From Betaproteobacteria bacterium (GTDB lineage: Bacteria; Pseudomonadota; Gammaproteobacteria; Burkholderiales; Burkholderiaceae): 5,255 nucleotides of DNA. Positions within the stretch are counted from its first letter, which is position 1; each line of letters begins with the position of its first letter. The notes below the pieces were generated by a model that did not search any database, had not been told where the DNA came from, and saw only the letters and a program-made list of their open reading frames with translations. Of the stretch, positions 1-5,255 are shown in pieces. The translations under genes and the position numbers were made by a program. The stretch covers positions 1 to 5,255 of the forward strand of contig JAATGO010000118.1 of the NCBI GenBank assembly GCA_015654605.1, written 5' to 3'.

Positions 1-161
1 AGCGACGTGACCGTGGCCTGGCGTATGAACATCTGGCATCTCCACAAGCTGCACTAGATGACCTGGAAGCTTATCTGGCATTACGTCCCGATGCTGAAGA
101 TGCTGACCTCATGCGCGCAAAATTGCCAGAATTGCGGCATGCTTGTCAGCGGCCGTCTTGA
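1..161 (+). CDS. SirB1-family protein (transglutaminase-like/TPR), C-terminal end only
   Basis: The frame that opens at base 3 reads without a stop to TGA at 159-161 and gives the last 52 residues of a protein whose start lies outside the window. The segment LDDLEAYLALRPDAEDADL, followed by RAKLPELR, matches my memory of the C-terminal tetratricopeptide-like helices of SirB1-family proteins, in which a transglutaminase-like domain precedes a short TPR tail. That N-terminal domain is not visible here, so the family call rests on the tail alone. The molecular role of the family is not well defined; the E. coli member (YchA) is encoded near prmC and kdsA. The gene converges on uup, and a perfect hairpin at 226-256 lies 64 bases past its stop codon. 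The residue pattern is more convincing than any competing frame in this stretch. A generic TPR protein is the main alternative. Confidence 0.68.
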   Translation, partial: RRDRGLAYEHLASPQAALDDLEAYLALRPDAEDADLMRAKLPELRHACQRPS

Positions 162-225
162 ATGTAAATGGGTTCATAATAGGAAATAGACACTCGGGAC
201 TACAAACAGGGAACTGGGAAACCAA

Positions 226-256
226 AGTCAAGGCTACCGATATGGTAGCCTTGACT
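226..256. terminator. 13-bp perfect hairpin between convergent genes, probable bidirectional terminator
   Basis: AGTCAAGGCTACC (226-238) and its exact complement GGTAGCCTTGACT (244-256) enclose the 5-base loop GATAT. The hairpin lies between the stop of the SirB1-like gene (161, plus strand) and the stop of uup (293, minus strand), so it would form in both transcripts. Neither side is followed by a run of T: the plus strand continues CATCCACC and the minus strand TTGGTTTCCC. It is therefore not a textbook intrinsic terminator. It may act as a weak terminator or protect mRNA 3' ends. The position and stem perfection are seen; the function is inferred. Confidence 0.6.
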
Positions 257-292
257 CATCCACCGTTCATCACACAGAACACATGTACGTTT

Positions 293-2002
293 TTAATTTT
301 TGGTACGTGCCTCGATCGCCTCCCATTTTTCAAGACTCTGCAACAACAACTCGTCAATCTCGCTAAAACGTTGATTCAACTGTTTCACCGCATCAGGATC
401 TTTCTGATACAAAGAAGCATCTGCCAATTTTTCAGAAATCGCTTTCTGCTCTTCCTCCAGTTGCGCAATTAATTTGGGCAACTCTTCCAGTTCTCGCTGT
501 TCTTTATAGCTGAGTTTTTTTGGTTTGCTAACAGCCATAGATGACACTGCTTCTGTCGCTTTAGTAAGGATCTGAGCCTGATTCTCACTTTTACCTTTAT
601 CGCTACTCTTGTCTCCACCCTTGTCTCGATTAGCAGTGACGCTGGAGGCCGCTTTCACACGTTCCCAATCACTATAGCCCCCCACATATTCACGCCAAAC
701 ACCATTACCTTCTGAAGCAATCACTTGTGTCACCACGTTATCCAGGAAAGTACGATCATGGCTAACCAAAAATACCGTCCCAGGATAGTCTTCCAACAAC
801 TCTTCCAACAATTCCAACGTATCGATATCTAGGTCATTGGTTGGTTCATCCAGTACCAGCACATTGGCTGGTTTAGCAAATAAACGGGCCAATAATAAAC
901 GGTTACGCTCCCCGCCAGAGAGCGTCTTTACTGGAGAACGCGCACGCTCTGGTGCGAATAAAAAGTCTGCCAGATAGGTCATCACATGCCGACGTTGTCC
1001 ATTGATCTCAACCCAATCACTACCAGGAGCAATGGTATCTGCCAGACTAGCTTCTTCATTGAGCTGTGTGCGCATTTGATCAAAATATGCCACTTGCAAT
1101 TTCGTCCCTTGACGCACGGTACCGGTATCTGCTGTTTCCTCACCAAGAATTAACTTGAGCAATGTGGTCTTCCCTGCACCATTCTGCCCAATCAGCCCCA
1201 CTTTATCACCACGCATAATCGTACCGCTGAAGTCTCGCACGATAACCTTCTCGCCATATGCTTTGGAAACATGATCAAGTTCTGCCACAATTTTTCCAGA
1301 GCGCTCACCCGCGGTCACCTCCAGCTTGACCTGCCCCTGCCTGTCACGACGGTCAGAGCGCTCCGAACGCAATGCCTCCAGACGTCGTACCCGTCCTTCA
1401 TCGCGCGTGCGACGTGCCTGTACCCCCTTTCGGATCCAGACCTCTTCCTGTGCTAAAAACTTGTCGAATTTGGCATTTTCCACTTCCTCATTAGCCAGCA
1501 ATTCAGCCTTACGTGCCTGATATGTGCTGAAATTGCCTGGGAAGGACAACAATTTTCCCCGATCAAGTTCGATAATACGCGTTGCCACATTATCCAGAAA
1601 TTTACGATCATGGGTAATAAACAAGACACTCCCTTTATAATCTCGTAATAGTCCCTCAAGCCACATGATCGAACCAAAATCCAGATGATTGGTAGGTTCA
1701 TCCAGCAGCAATACATCGGGACTTCCCACCAGACCGCATGCTAGTGCCACACGTTTTTGCATACCGCCGGATAATTCCCCAATGCGACCATCTCGCCGTA
1801 AATTGAGTTTATCGAGTGTCGTTTCTACCTTGTTGTTCAGACTCCAGGCATCAGCAGCATCCAGTTTGGTCTGAATGTCATGCATGCGTTCCATGATGGC
1901 ATCATCATTGCCATTCCCAAATTGCCCTGTCAACGCTTCATATTCATTAAGCAAGCCCGGTAACTCGCCCAAACCGGATGCCACCGCATCAAACACCGTC
2001 AT
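293..2002 (-). CDS. uup: Uup C-terminal fragment, 569 residues (rest of ABC1, whole ABC2, coiled-coil)
   Basis: The first ATG after the premature stop is at 2000-2002, seven codons downstream and in the same frame, and the frame is then open for 569 residues. If started here, the product would keep the signature (LSGGM, 77-81), Walker B and His switch of ABC1, all of ABC2 and the C-terminal coiled-coil, but would lose the Walker A lysine of site 1. The upstream bases (CATTTCCCTCCTGAT) contain no Shine-Dalgarno sequence; CCCTCC is in fact the anti-Shine-Dalgarno sense. Independent translation would rely on reinitiation by ribosomes ending at the TAA 18 bases away, which is possible but unproven. 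Sequence conservation across the fragment is typical of a gene under selection until recently. An automated pipeline would probably call this as a separate ABC-F gene. Confidence 0.65.
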   Translation of the reverse strand: MTVFDAVASGLGELPGLLNEYEALTGQFGNGNDDAIMERMHDIQTKLDAADAWSLNNKVETTLDKLNLRRDGRIGELSGGMQKRVALACGLVGSPDVLLLDEPTNHLDFGSIMWLEGLLRDYKGSVLFITHDRKFLDNVATRIIELDRGKLLSFPGNFSTYQARKAELLANEEVENAKFDKFLAQEEVWIRKGVQARRTRDEGRVRRLEALRSERSDRRDRQGQVKLEVTAGERSGKIVAELDHVSKAYGEKVIVRDFSGTIMRGDKVGLIGQNGAGKTTLLKLILGEETADTGTVRQGTKLQVAYFDQMRTQLNEEASLADTIAPGSDWVEINGQRRHVMTYLADFLFAPERARSPVKTLSGGERNRLLLARLFAKPANVLVLDEPTNDLDIDTLELLEELLEDYPGTVFLVSHDRTFLDNVVTQVIASEGNGVWREYVGGYSDWERVKAASSVTANRDKGGDKSSDKGKSENQAQILTKATEAVSSMAVSKPKKLSYKEQRELEELPKLIAQLEEEQKAISEKLADASLYQKDPDAVKQLNQRFSEIDELLLQSLEKWEAIEARTKN

Positions 2003-2020
2003 ATCAGGAGGGAAATGTGG

Positions 2021-2242
2021 TTACTGATCAACATATGCGACCTTGAGCCCTTGCTGCATCACCAATAACCCATCATCAAGGCGTGCAACCGATGCAATAA
2101 TTTTCAACAATGATGATTTTCCGGTACCATTGCGGCCTATGAGACCCACCCGCTCCCCGACCTCCAAAGAAAATTCCGCGTGGTCGAGAAGTGCAACATG
2201 GCCGAATGCAAGTTGTGCATTGGAAAGTGAAATAACTGCCAT
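2021..2242 (-). CDS. uup: Uup N-terminal fragment, 73 residues (first Walker A only)
   Basis: This is the part of uup upstream of the premature TAA. It starts MAVISLSN at ATG 2240-2242, matching the N-terminus of Uup proteins, which begin a few residues before the first beta strand. The frame also runs back to a TTG at 2287, but the 15 extra residues (Arg, Phe and Cys rich) have no counterpart in the family, so I reject that start. The fragment holds the first Walker A motif, with Lys42, and ends VAYVDQ. It lacks the ABC signature and Walker B and could not hydrolyse ATP alone. The ribosome binding site is poor: the nearest purine match is CGGA at 2254-2257, about 11 bases before the ATG. Confidence 0.6.
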   Translation of the reverse strand: MAVISLSNAQLAFGHVALLDHAEFSLEVGERVGLIGRNGTGKSSLLKIIASVARLDDGLLVMQQGLKVAYVDQ

Positions 2243-2257
2243 AAAGTAAAATATCCG

Positions 2258-2286
2258 TGGCCGGATCTGTTCAACACAGCTGGCCA
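2258..2286 (-). promoter_or_regulatory. Stem-loop in the uup leader next to the translation start
   Basis: TGGCC (2258-2262) pairs with GGCCA (2282-2286). The stem extends by a G-T and a G-C pair, then after a two-base bulge (AT, 2265-2266) by CTGT (2267-2270) with ACAG (2276-2279) around a 5-base loop. It ends 15 bases before the uup ATG and directly abuts the only Shine-Dalgarno-like CGGA (2254-2257). It could affect ribosome access in uup mRNA. It has no following T-run on either strand and so is unlikely to be a terminator. The structure is seen; the role is inferred. Confidence 0.4.
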
Positions 2287-2305
2287 ATTAAGTAATGAAG
2301 CCCGC

Positions 2306-2335
2306 ATTGTACCGACTGCAGGCCTCAAACGTGTA
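2306..2335 (-). promoter_or_regulatory. Candidate proximal uup promoter
   Basis: On the minus strand TACAAT (2306-2311) matches five of six bases of a sigma-70 -10 box. The best -35, TACACG (2330-2335) at 18 bases, matches only three of six. It would give a leader of roughly 55 bases. The weak -35 makes it less attractive than the distal candidate at 2410-2438. Confidence 0.22.
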
Positions 2336-2394
2336 CTGAACAACACAAGATCGTACCAAATGGTGCAAATCTTATCAGCCAGGCTGTGTTCAGT
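2335..2394. repeat. Nested imperfect inverted repeats
   Basis: Three inverted repeats sit inside one another: ACTGAACA (2335-2342) with TGTTCAGT (2387-2394), AAGAT (2347-2351) with ATCTT (2369-2373), and ACCA/TGGT around AA (2355-2364). A separate compact palindrome, CAGCC-A-GGCTG, lies at 2376-2386. The nested set shares nearly one centre (about 2360-2364) and could form a branched, imperfect hairpin in the leader of a uup transcript that starts near 2403. It may instead be a protein-binding region or relic sequence. Confidence 0.4.
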
Positions 2395-2409
2395 CCGCCT
2401 GGTAACCCT

Positions 2410-2438
2410 GTTATATCTAGCTAGATTACGATAAACAA
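2410..2438 (-). promoter_or_regulatory. Candidate distal uup promoter
   Basis: On the minus strand TTGTTT (2433-2438, three of six matches, including the key TTG) and TATAAC (2410-2415, five of six) are 17 bases apart, an ideal sigma-70 spacing. Transcription would start near 2403 and yield a leader of about 160 bases containing the inverted repeats at 2335-2394 and 2258-2286. The spacer holds the perfect palindrome at 2415-2426. Identified by eye only. Confidence 0.38.
2415..2426. repeat. 12-bp perfect palindrome in the candidate uup promoter
   Basis: ATCTAGCTAGAT equals its own reverse complement. It overlaps the last base of the candidate uup -10 box and fills most of the promoter spacer, a usual place for an operator. 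No known regulator consensus is recognised, and a chance palindrome cannot be excluded. Confidence 0.4.
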
Positions 2439-2445
2439 GCAAATA

Positions 2446-2475
2446 TTTCCAATTAGCAATATTATTTAATATGAT
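2446..2475 (+). promoter_or_regulatory. Candidate mrcA promoter
   Basis: TTTCCA (2446-2451, four of six matches to a -35 box) and TATGAT (2470-2475, five of six to a -10 box) are 18 bases apart. Transcription would start near 2482, giving mrcA a leader of about 130 bases. The -35 lies only 7 bases from the -35 of the candidate distal uup promoter, so the two would be back to back. I found no better pair nearer the mrcA start. Confidence 0.35.
2459..2472. repeat. AT-rich inverted repeat overlapping the candidate mrcA -10 box
   Basis: ATATTA (2459-2464) and TAATAT (2467-2472) are exact complements separated by TT. The 14-bp element overlaps the start of the candidate -10 box TATGAT. It may be an operator or simply a product of AT-rich promoter sequence. 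Confidence 0.35.
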
Positions 2476-2612
2476 CATCACACCATAGCAATATATCGCT
2501 TCTCCTACCGGATAGGTACTTTACCCAGGTTTCAGTACATTTAGAAACAATGAAGCTGTCGGCTTATCCTTCGCATACTGTAAGATACGGTAATTCTTGA
2601 ACTCCGACAATC

Positions 2613-5072
2613 ATGCGCTTTATCTCTTTTTCAGCCATCCGTAGCCGGCAGCGTGGCTTTCTTGATTCTAGCATTGCCAAAACCCTGATAATCTCCCTGG
2701 CAGGACTATTCGTAGTTGCGGCTTTACTCATCTTATTTGCCATCATTTTCATCAGCCCGCGCCTTCCCTCACTCGATCTGATTACAGACTATCGCCCCAA
2801 AATACCTTTGCGAATTTATTCTGCTGATCATGTTTTACTTGGTGAATTTGGCGAAGAAAAGCGTAGCCTCGTCAAACTCGAAGATATCCCTGCCAACATG
2901 AAAAATGCCGTGTTGGCAATTGAGGATGCCCGCTTCTATCAGCATGGTGGTGTGGACTATTTCGGTATTCTGCGGGCACTTGTATCCGACGTATGGCACG
3001 GCAGCGCCAGTCAGGGTGCCAGTACAATTACCATGCAAGTCGCACGCAACGTATTTTTATCCCGCGAAAAAACCTTTGCCCGTAAATTATACGAAGCACT
3101 GCTCGCCAATAAAATCGAAGGTGCACTTAGCAAAGATCAGATTCTCGAAGTGTATATGAATCAGATTTATCTGGGACAGCGTGCGTTTGGCTTTGCCGCT
3201 GCGGCACGTGTCTATTTTGGTAAGGATCTGAAAGACATCACATTGGCAGAAGCTGCGATGTTAGCAGGGCTTCCCAAAGCACCGTCAGCCTTCAATCCTA
3301 TTGTCAATCCCAAACGCGCGCATATTCGTCAGCAATACATCCTGCGACGCATGCTGGATTTAGGCTTCATCACCCAAGAACAATATGATGCAGCGGCCAA
3401 AGAAGAACTTCACGTGCGTGCTCCTGGTTCCCAGTACAACGTGCATGCTGAGTATGTCAATGAAATGGTACGTCAGCTAGTCTATGCGCAATACAAGGAA
3501 GATACCTATACGCAGGGATTAGTCGTCACCACTACCATCAAAGCTAGTGATCAGAAAGCTGCGTACGATGCTGTGCGTAAAGGCGCACTGGATTACGATC
3601 GACGCCATGGTTATCGTGGCCCGGAAAAAACCATTATCCTGCCTGCTGATGAAGCTGCTCGCAATCAAGCCATTGACGACGTCATGGATGACTACCCGGA
3701 CAACGATGACATATTAGCAGCAGTCGTCACGGCAGCCTCTCCCAAACAGATTCAGGCAATATTACGCAATGGCGATCAAATCACCATCACTGGAGATTCG
3801 TTACGTTTTGTCGCAACAGCACTCAGTGCCAAAGCAAGGCAAGATATTCAGATCCGTCCTGGCGCACTGATTCGCGTCATGCAAGACGATGCCAAAGGCT
3901 GGCAAATTGTACAGTTACCAGCTGTAGAAGCCACACTCGTGTCTGTCTCACCACAAGATGGTGCCATTCGTGCACTAATCGGTGGTTTTGACTTCACACA
4001 AAATAATTTTAATCACGTCACTCAAGCATGGCGTCAGCCTGGCTCCACGTTCAAACCATTCATCTATTCTGCAGCATTGGAAAAAGGGTTTGCTCCTACC
4101 ACCATCATCAACGACGCCCCTGTTTCCTATCCGGCTGGCCCTGGCCAACCAAACTGGGAACCCAAAGATGATGAAACGCCAGCAGGTCCAATGTCACTCA
4201 GCACGGCCTTGCAAAAATCGGTCAACCTTCCTGCGATCCGTACTCTTGATGCCATTGGTATCTCATATGCGCAAGACTTCATCACCACGCATTTTGGTTT
4301 TGATCGCGACAAAATTCCGCCATATTTGCCAATGGCACTTGGCGCTGGACAAACCACGCCATTACAACTTGCTACTGCTTATTCCGTTTTTGCTAATGGT
4401 GGCTATACCATCAAACCCTATCTGATATCAGAACTCACTGACGCACGTGGGACAACACTGGCCAAAGCAGACCCGCTGGTCGTTGGCATCAATGCACCAC
4501 GTGCCATTGATGCGCGTAATAGCTACATCATGACCAACCTTCTGCAATCTGTTGCCCAACGTGGTACTGGAGCTCGTACCAATATACTGCGCCGTACCGA
4601 TTTGTCTGGTAAAACAGGTACCACCAATGACGCCATTGATGGCTGGTTTGCTGGATACCAGCACACGCTAGTGGCTGTTGCATGGATGGGATACGATCAA
4701 CCTAAAAGTCTCGGTGGAAAAGAGTTTGGCGCCCAACTGGCGTTACCTATCTGGGTTGACTATATGAAGCAGGGGCTCAAAGGCGTCCCCAATTACACCA
4801 TGCCTGCACCTCCCGGAATTGCCATGATTGACAACAACGTCTATTACGACAACTTCACGCCCGGCCATGGTTTTGTATCGACGCTCGGTCTCAATGCTGT
4901 CGATGCCATCGCCAGTTTTTTCGGCTGGACACCAGATCAGAAAACACCCAATGTATTACCTGATCAAACTGGGACAGAGCACGCACCACCAACAGAACCG
5001 GCTCCCCCTGTGCAACAACCACAGCAAAGACCAACTCGCCCTCAATCAGATAATCTTTATCAAGGTCACTGA
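2613..5072 (+). CDS. mrcA: Penicillin-binding protein 1A, bifunctional peptidoglycan glycosyltransferase/transpeptidase
   Basis: This 819-residue class A penicillin-binding protein polymerises lipid II into glycan strands and cross-links their peptides at the outer face of the inner membrane. A short basic cytoplasmic N-terminus leads to one membrane helix (about 22-48). The GT51 domain (about 60-235) has EDARFYQHGGVD (104-115, catalytic Glu104), QGASTITMQVARN (134-146) and RKLYE (157-161, second Glu161). An inserted OB-like region (about 330-435), typical of PBP1A, separates it from the transpeptidase domain, where STFK (478-481, acylated Ser478), SVN (536-538) and KTGT (667-670) are all present. 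The tail (788-810) is rich in Pro and Gln. Length is normal and nothing is missing. ATG 2613 is the only sensible start: an in-frame TGA lies at 2598-2600 and the next Met is beyond the membrane helix. No clear Shine-Dalgarno sequence precedes it. The gene is divergent from uup and seems monocistronic, with a hairpin right after the stop. Confidence 0.96.
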   Translation: MRFISFSAIRSRQRGFLDSSIAKTLIISLAGLFVVAALLILFAIIFISPRLPSLDLITDYRPKIPLRIYSADHVLLGEFGEEKRSLVKLEDIPANMKNAVLAIEDARFYQHGGVDYFGILRALVSDVWHGSASQGASTITMQVARNVFLSREKTFARKLYEALLANKIEGALSKDQILEVYMNQIYLGQRAFGFAAAARVYFGKDLKDITLAEAAMLAGLPKAPSAFNPIVNPKRAHIRQQYILRRMLDLGFITQEQYDAAAKEELHVRAPGSQYNVHAEYVNEMVRQLVYAQYKEDTYTQGLVVTTTIKASDQKAAYDAVRKGALDYDRRHGYRGPEKTIILPADEAARNQAIDDVMDDYPDNDDILAAVVTAASPKQIQAILRNGDQITITGDSLRFVATALSAKARQDIQIRPGALIRVMQDDAKGWQIVQLPAVEATLVSVSPQDGAIRALIGGFDFTQNNFNHVTQAWRQPGSTFKPFIYSAALEKGFAPTTIINDAPVSYPAGPGQPNWEPKDDETPAGPMSLSTALQKSVNLPAIRTLDAIGISYAQDFITTHFGFDRDKIPPYLPMALGAGQTTPLQLATAYSVFANGGYTIKPYLISELTDARGTTLAKADPLVVGINAPRAIDARNSYIMTNLLQSVAQRGTGARTNILRRTDLSGKTGTTNDAIDGWFAGYQHTLVAVAWMGYDQPKSLGGKEFGAQLALPIWVDYMKQGLKGVPNYTMPAPPGIAMIDNNVYYDNFTPGHGFVSTLGLNAVDAIASFFGWTPDQKTPNVLPDQTGTEHAPPTEPAPPVQQPQQRPTRPQSDNLYQGH

Positions 5073-5080
5073 TGACAGTA

Positions 5081-5118
5081 TGGATGTTGTCGTCTGGATC
5101 GTCAGGTGACAACATCCA
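5081..5118 (+). terminator. 17-bp hairpin downstream of mrcA, probable transcript end
   Basis: TGGATGTTGTC (5081-5091) pairs exactly with GACAACATCCA (5108-5118). The stem continues inward for six more pairs, three of them G-T, to a four-base loop ATCG (5098-5101). It begins 8 bases after the mrcA TGA. The bases that follow (CCCAATAAATTTG) are AT-rich but hold no proper T-run, so this is either a non-canonical terminator or a 3'-end stabilising structure. Confidence 0.6.
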
Positions 5119-5255
5119 CCCAATAAATTTGTCTGAACAATCTGTCTAGGTATCAGTAAAACTATCTCTATTAGGTAACGTGCCCATCGCCACAACTACC
5201 TAAGCAATATTTCGTAAAGCCCTCCCAAAATCACCGTCATTCTCAAGATAGATAA
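5119..5255. other. Non-coding tail with TAGGTA repeats
   Basis: No convincing coding frame is visible in these 137 bases. TAGGTA occurs at 5147-5152 and 5172-5177 and inverted as TACCTA at 5197-5202. The last two belong to a 7-bp inverted repeat, TTAGGTA (5171-5177) and TACCTAA (5197-5203), which could form a small stem extended by GTG/CAC (5180-5182 with 5191-5193). The region may be plain intergenic sequence or the edge of an element lying beyond the window. Confidence 0.4.

Larger units (their letters stand above)
293..2242 (-). pseudogene. uup: ABC-F ATPase Uup, interrupted by an in-frame TAA at codon 74
   Basis: Read from ATG at 2242 to TAA at 293-295, the locus spans 649 codons, close to E. 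coli Uup (about 635), and follows its layout. ABC domain 1 has Walker A GRNGTGKSS (residues 36-44), signature LSGGM (157-161), Walker B LLLDEPTNHLD (178-188) and a switch His at 211. A charged linker arm rich in Arg and Glu spans about 245-305. ABC domain 2 has Walker A GQNGAGKTT (352-360), signature LSGGE (441-445), Walker B LVLDEPTNDLD (462-472) and His495. A Lys/Ser/Asp-rich spacer precedes a C-terminal coiled-coil from about 576. Uup proteins are cytoplasmic; E. coli Uup is linked to ribosome function and to precise transposon excision. Codon 74 is TAA (2021-2023), where E. coli has an acidic residue and relatives, as I recall, have Glu. Both parts share one frame, so this is a nonsense codon, not a frameshift. 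Sequencing error is an alternative. Confidence 0.85.
2243..2612. other. Divergent intergenic region between uup and mrcA
   Basis: These 370 bases separate the start codons of uup (minus) and mrcA (plus). No open frame here has a recognisable protein; the longer ones are non-conserved-looking and overlap the adjacent genes. The central part (about 2405-2500) is AT-rich and holds the best candidate promoters and two palindromes. The stretch nearer uup (2258-2394) is GC-richer and full of inverted repeats that would fold in the uup leader. The stretch 2476-2612 before mrcA shows no strong structure and no good Shine-Dalgarno sequence ahead of the ATG at 2613. Confidence 0.7.

Noticed and set aside
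290..302. T-rich run on the plus strand as a terminator tail for the SirB1-like gene
   Set aside because: It lies over 30 bases past the hairpin at 226-256, and no adjacent stem precedes it; it falls at the uup stop codon.
143..472. Plus-strand open frame of 109 codons
   Set aside because: It overlaps the end of the SirB1-like gene, spans the intergenic hairpin and runs antisense into the uup coiled-coil; the translation has no family resemblance.
2003..2023. Frameshift or two separate ABC-F genes instead of a nonsense codon
   Set aside because: Both parts are in the same frame, separated only by the TAA and six codons that fit the family sequence, and the first part lacks most of an ABC domain.
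2021..2023. Reassigned or programmed TAA
   Set aside because: uup itself ends on TAA at 293-295, there is no recognisable recoding signal, and a plain nonsense mutation is simpler.
2021..2287. Longer N-terminal uup start at TTG 2287
   Set aside because: The 15 added residues do not resemble Uup N-termini, while ATG 2242 gives the expected start of the first ABC domain.
2137..2481. Minus-strand open frame of 114 codons covering the intergenic region
   Set aside because: It overlaps uup in another frame, crosses the predicted promoters and has a composition unlike a real protein.
3982..4425. Plus-strand open frame of 147 codons inside mrcA
   Set aside because: It is an alternative-frame shadow of the transpeptidase domain, which is clearly the coding frame.
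5197..5255. Minus-strand frame entering from beyond the window (reads LSILRMTVILGG, then stops)
   Set aside because: Too short, with no recognisable family; it could be the tail of an outside gene but cannot be supported from this sequence.

Overview
The window looks like ordinary chromosomal DNA of a moderate-GC Gram-negative bacterium. The protein sequences read most like Betaproteobacteria, possibly a Nitrosomonas-like member of the Nitrosomonadales. That placement rests on recognising protein style (the class A penicillin-binding protein, the Uup ABC-F protein and a SirB1-type C-terminus), not on a database search. I see no phage, CRISPR, tRNA or rRNA, and no new multi-gene system.

Layout: (1) bases 1-161, plus strand, carry the last 52 codons of a SirB1-family protein. 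(2) Bases 162-292 are a convergent intergenic gap holding a perfect 13-bp hairpin. (3) Bases 293-2242, minus strand, are a full-length uup gene (duplicated-ABC, ABC-F ATPase) broken by one in-frame TAA at 2021-2023. The first 73 codons, with the first Walker A motif, are cut off from the remaining 575, and the frame is otherwise open. (4) Bases 2243-2612 are a 370-bp divergent intergenic region with candidate back-to-back promoters for uup and mrcA, each overlapping a palindrome, plus structured sequence in the predicted uup leader. (5) Bases 2613-5072, plus strand, are an intact 819-codon mrcA gene for the bifunctional peptidoglycan synthase PBP1A, with all key catalytic motifs. (6) A 17-bp hairpin follows mrcA at once, and the last ~137 bases appear non-coding and carry short repeats.

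The three genes do not form an operon and have no obvious shared pathway: mrcA builds cell wall in the periplasm, uup acts on ribosomes or DNA in the cytoplasm, and the role of SirB1 proteins is unclear. The most noteworthy point is the nonsense codon in uup, which is either a recent inactivating mutation, a sequence error or, less likely, a tolerated stop. The regulatory structures between uup and mrcA are the next most interesting; they are read by eye and are untested.
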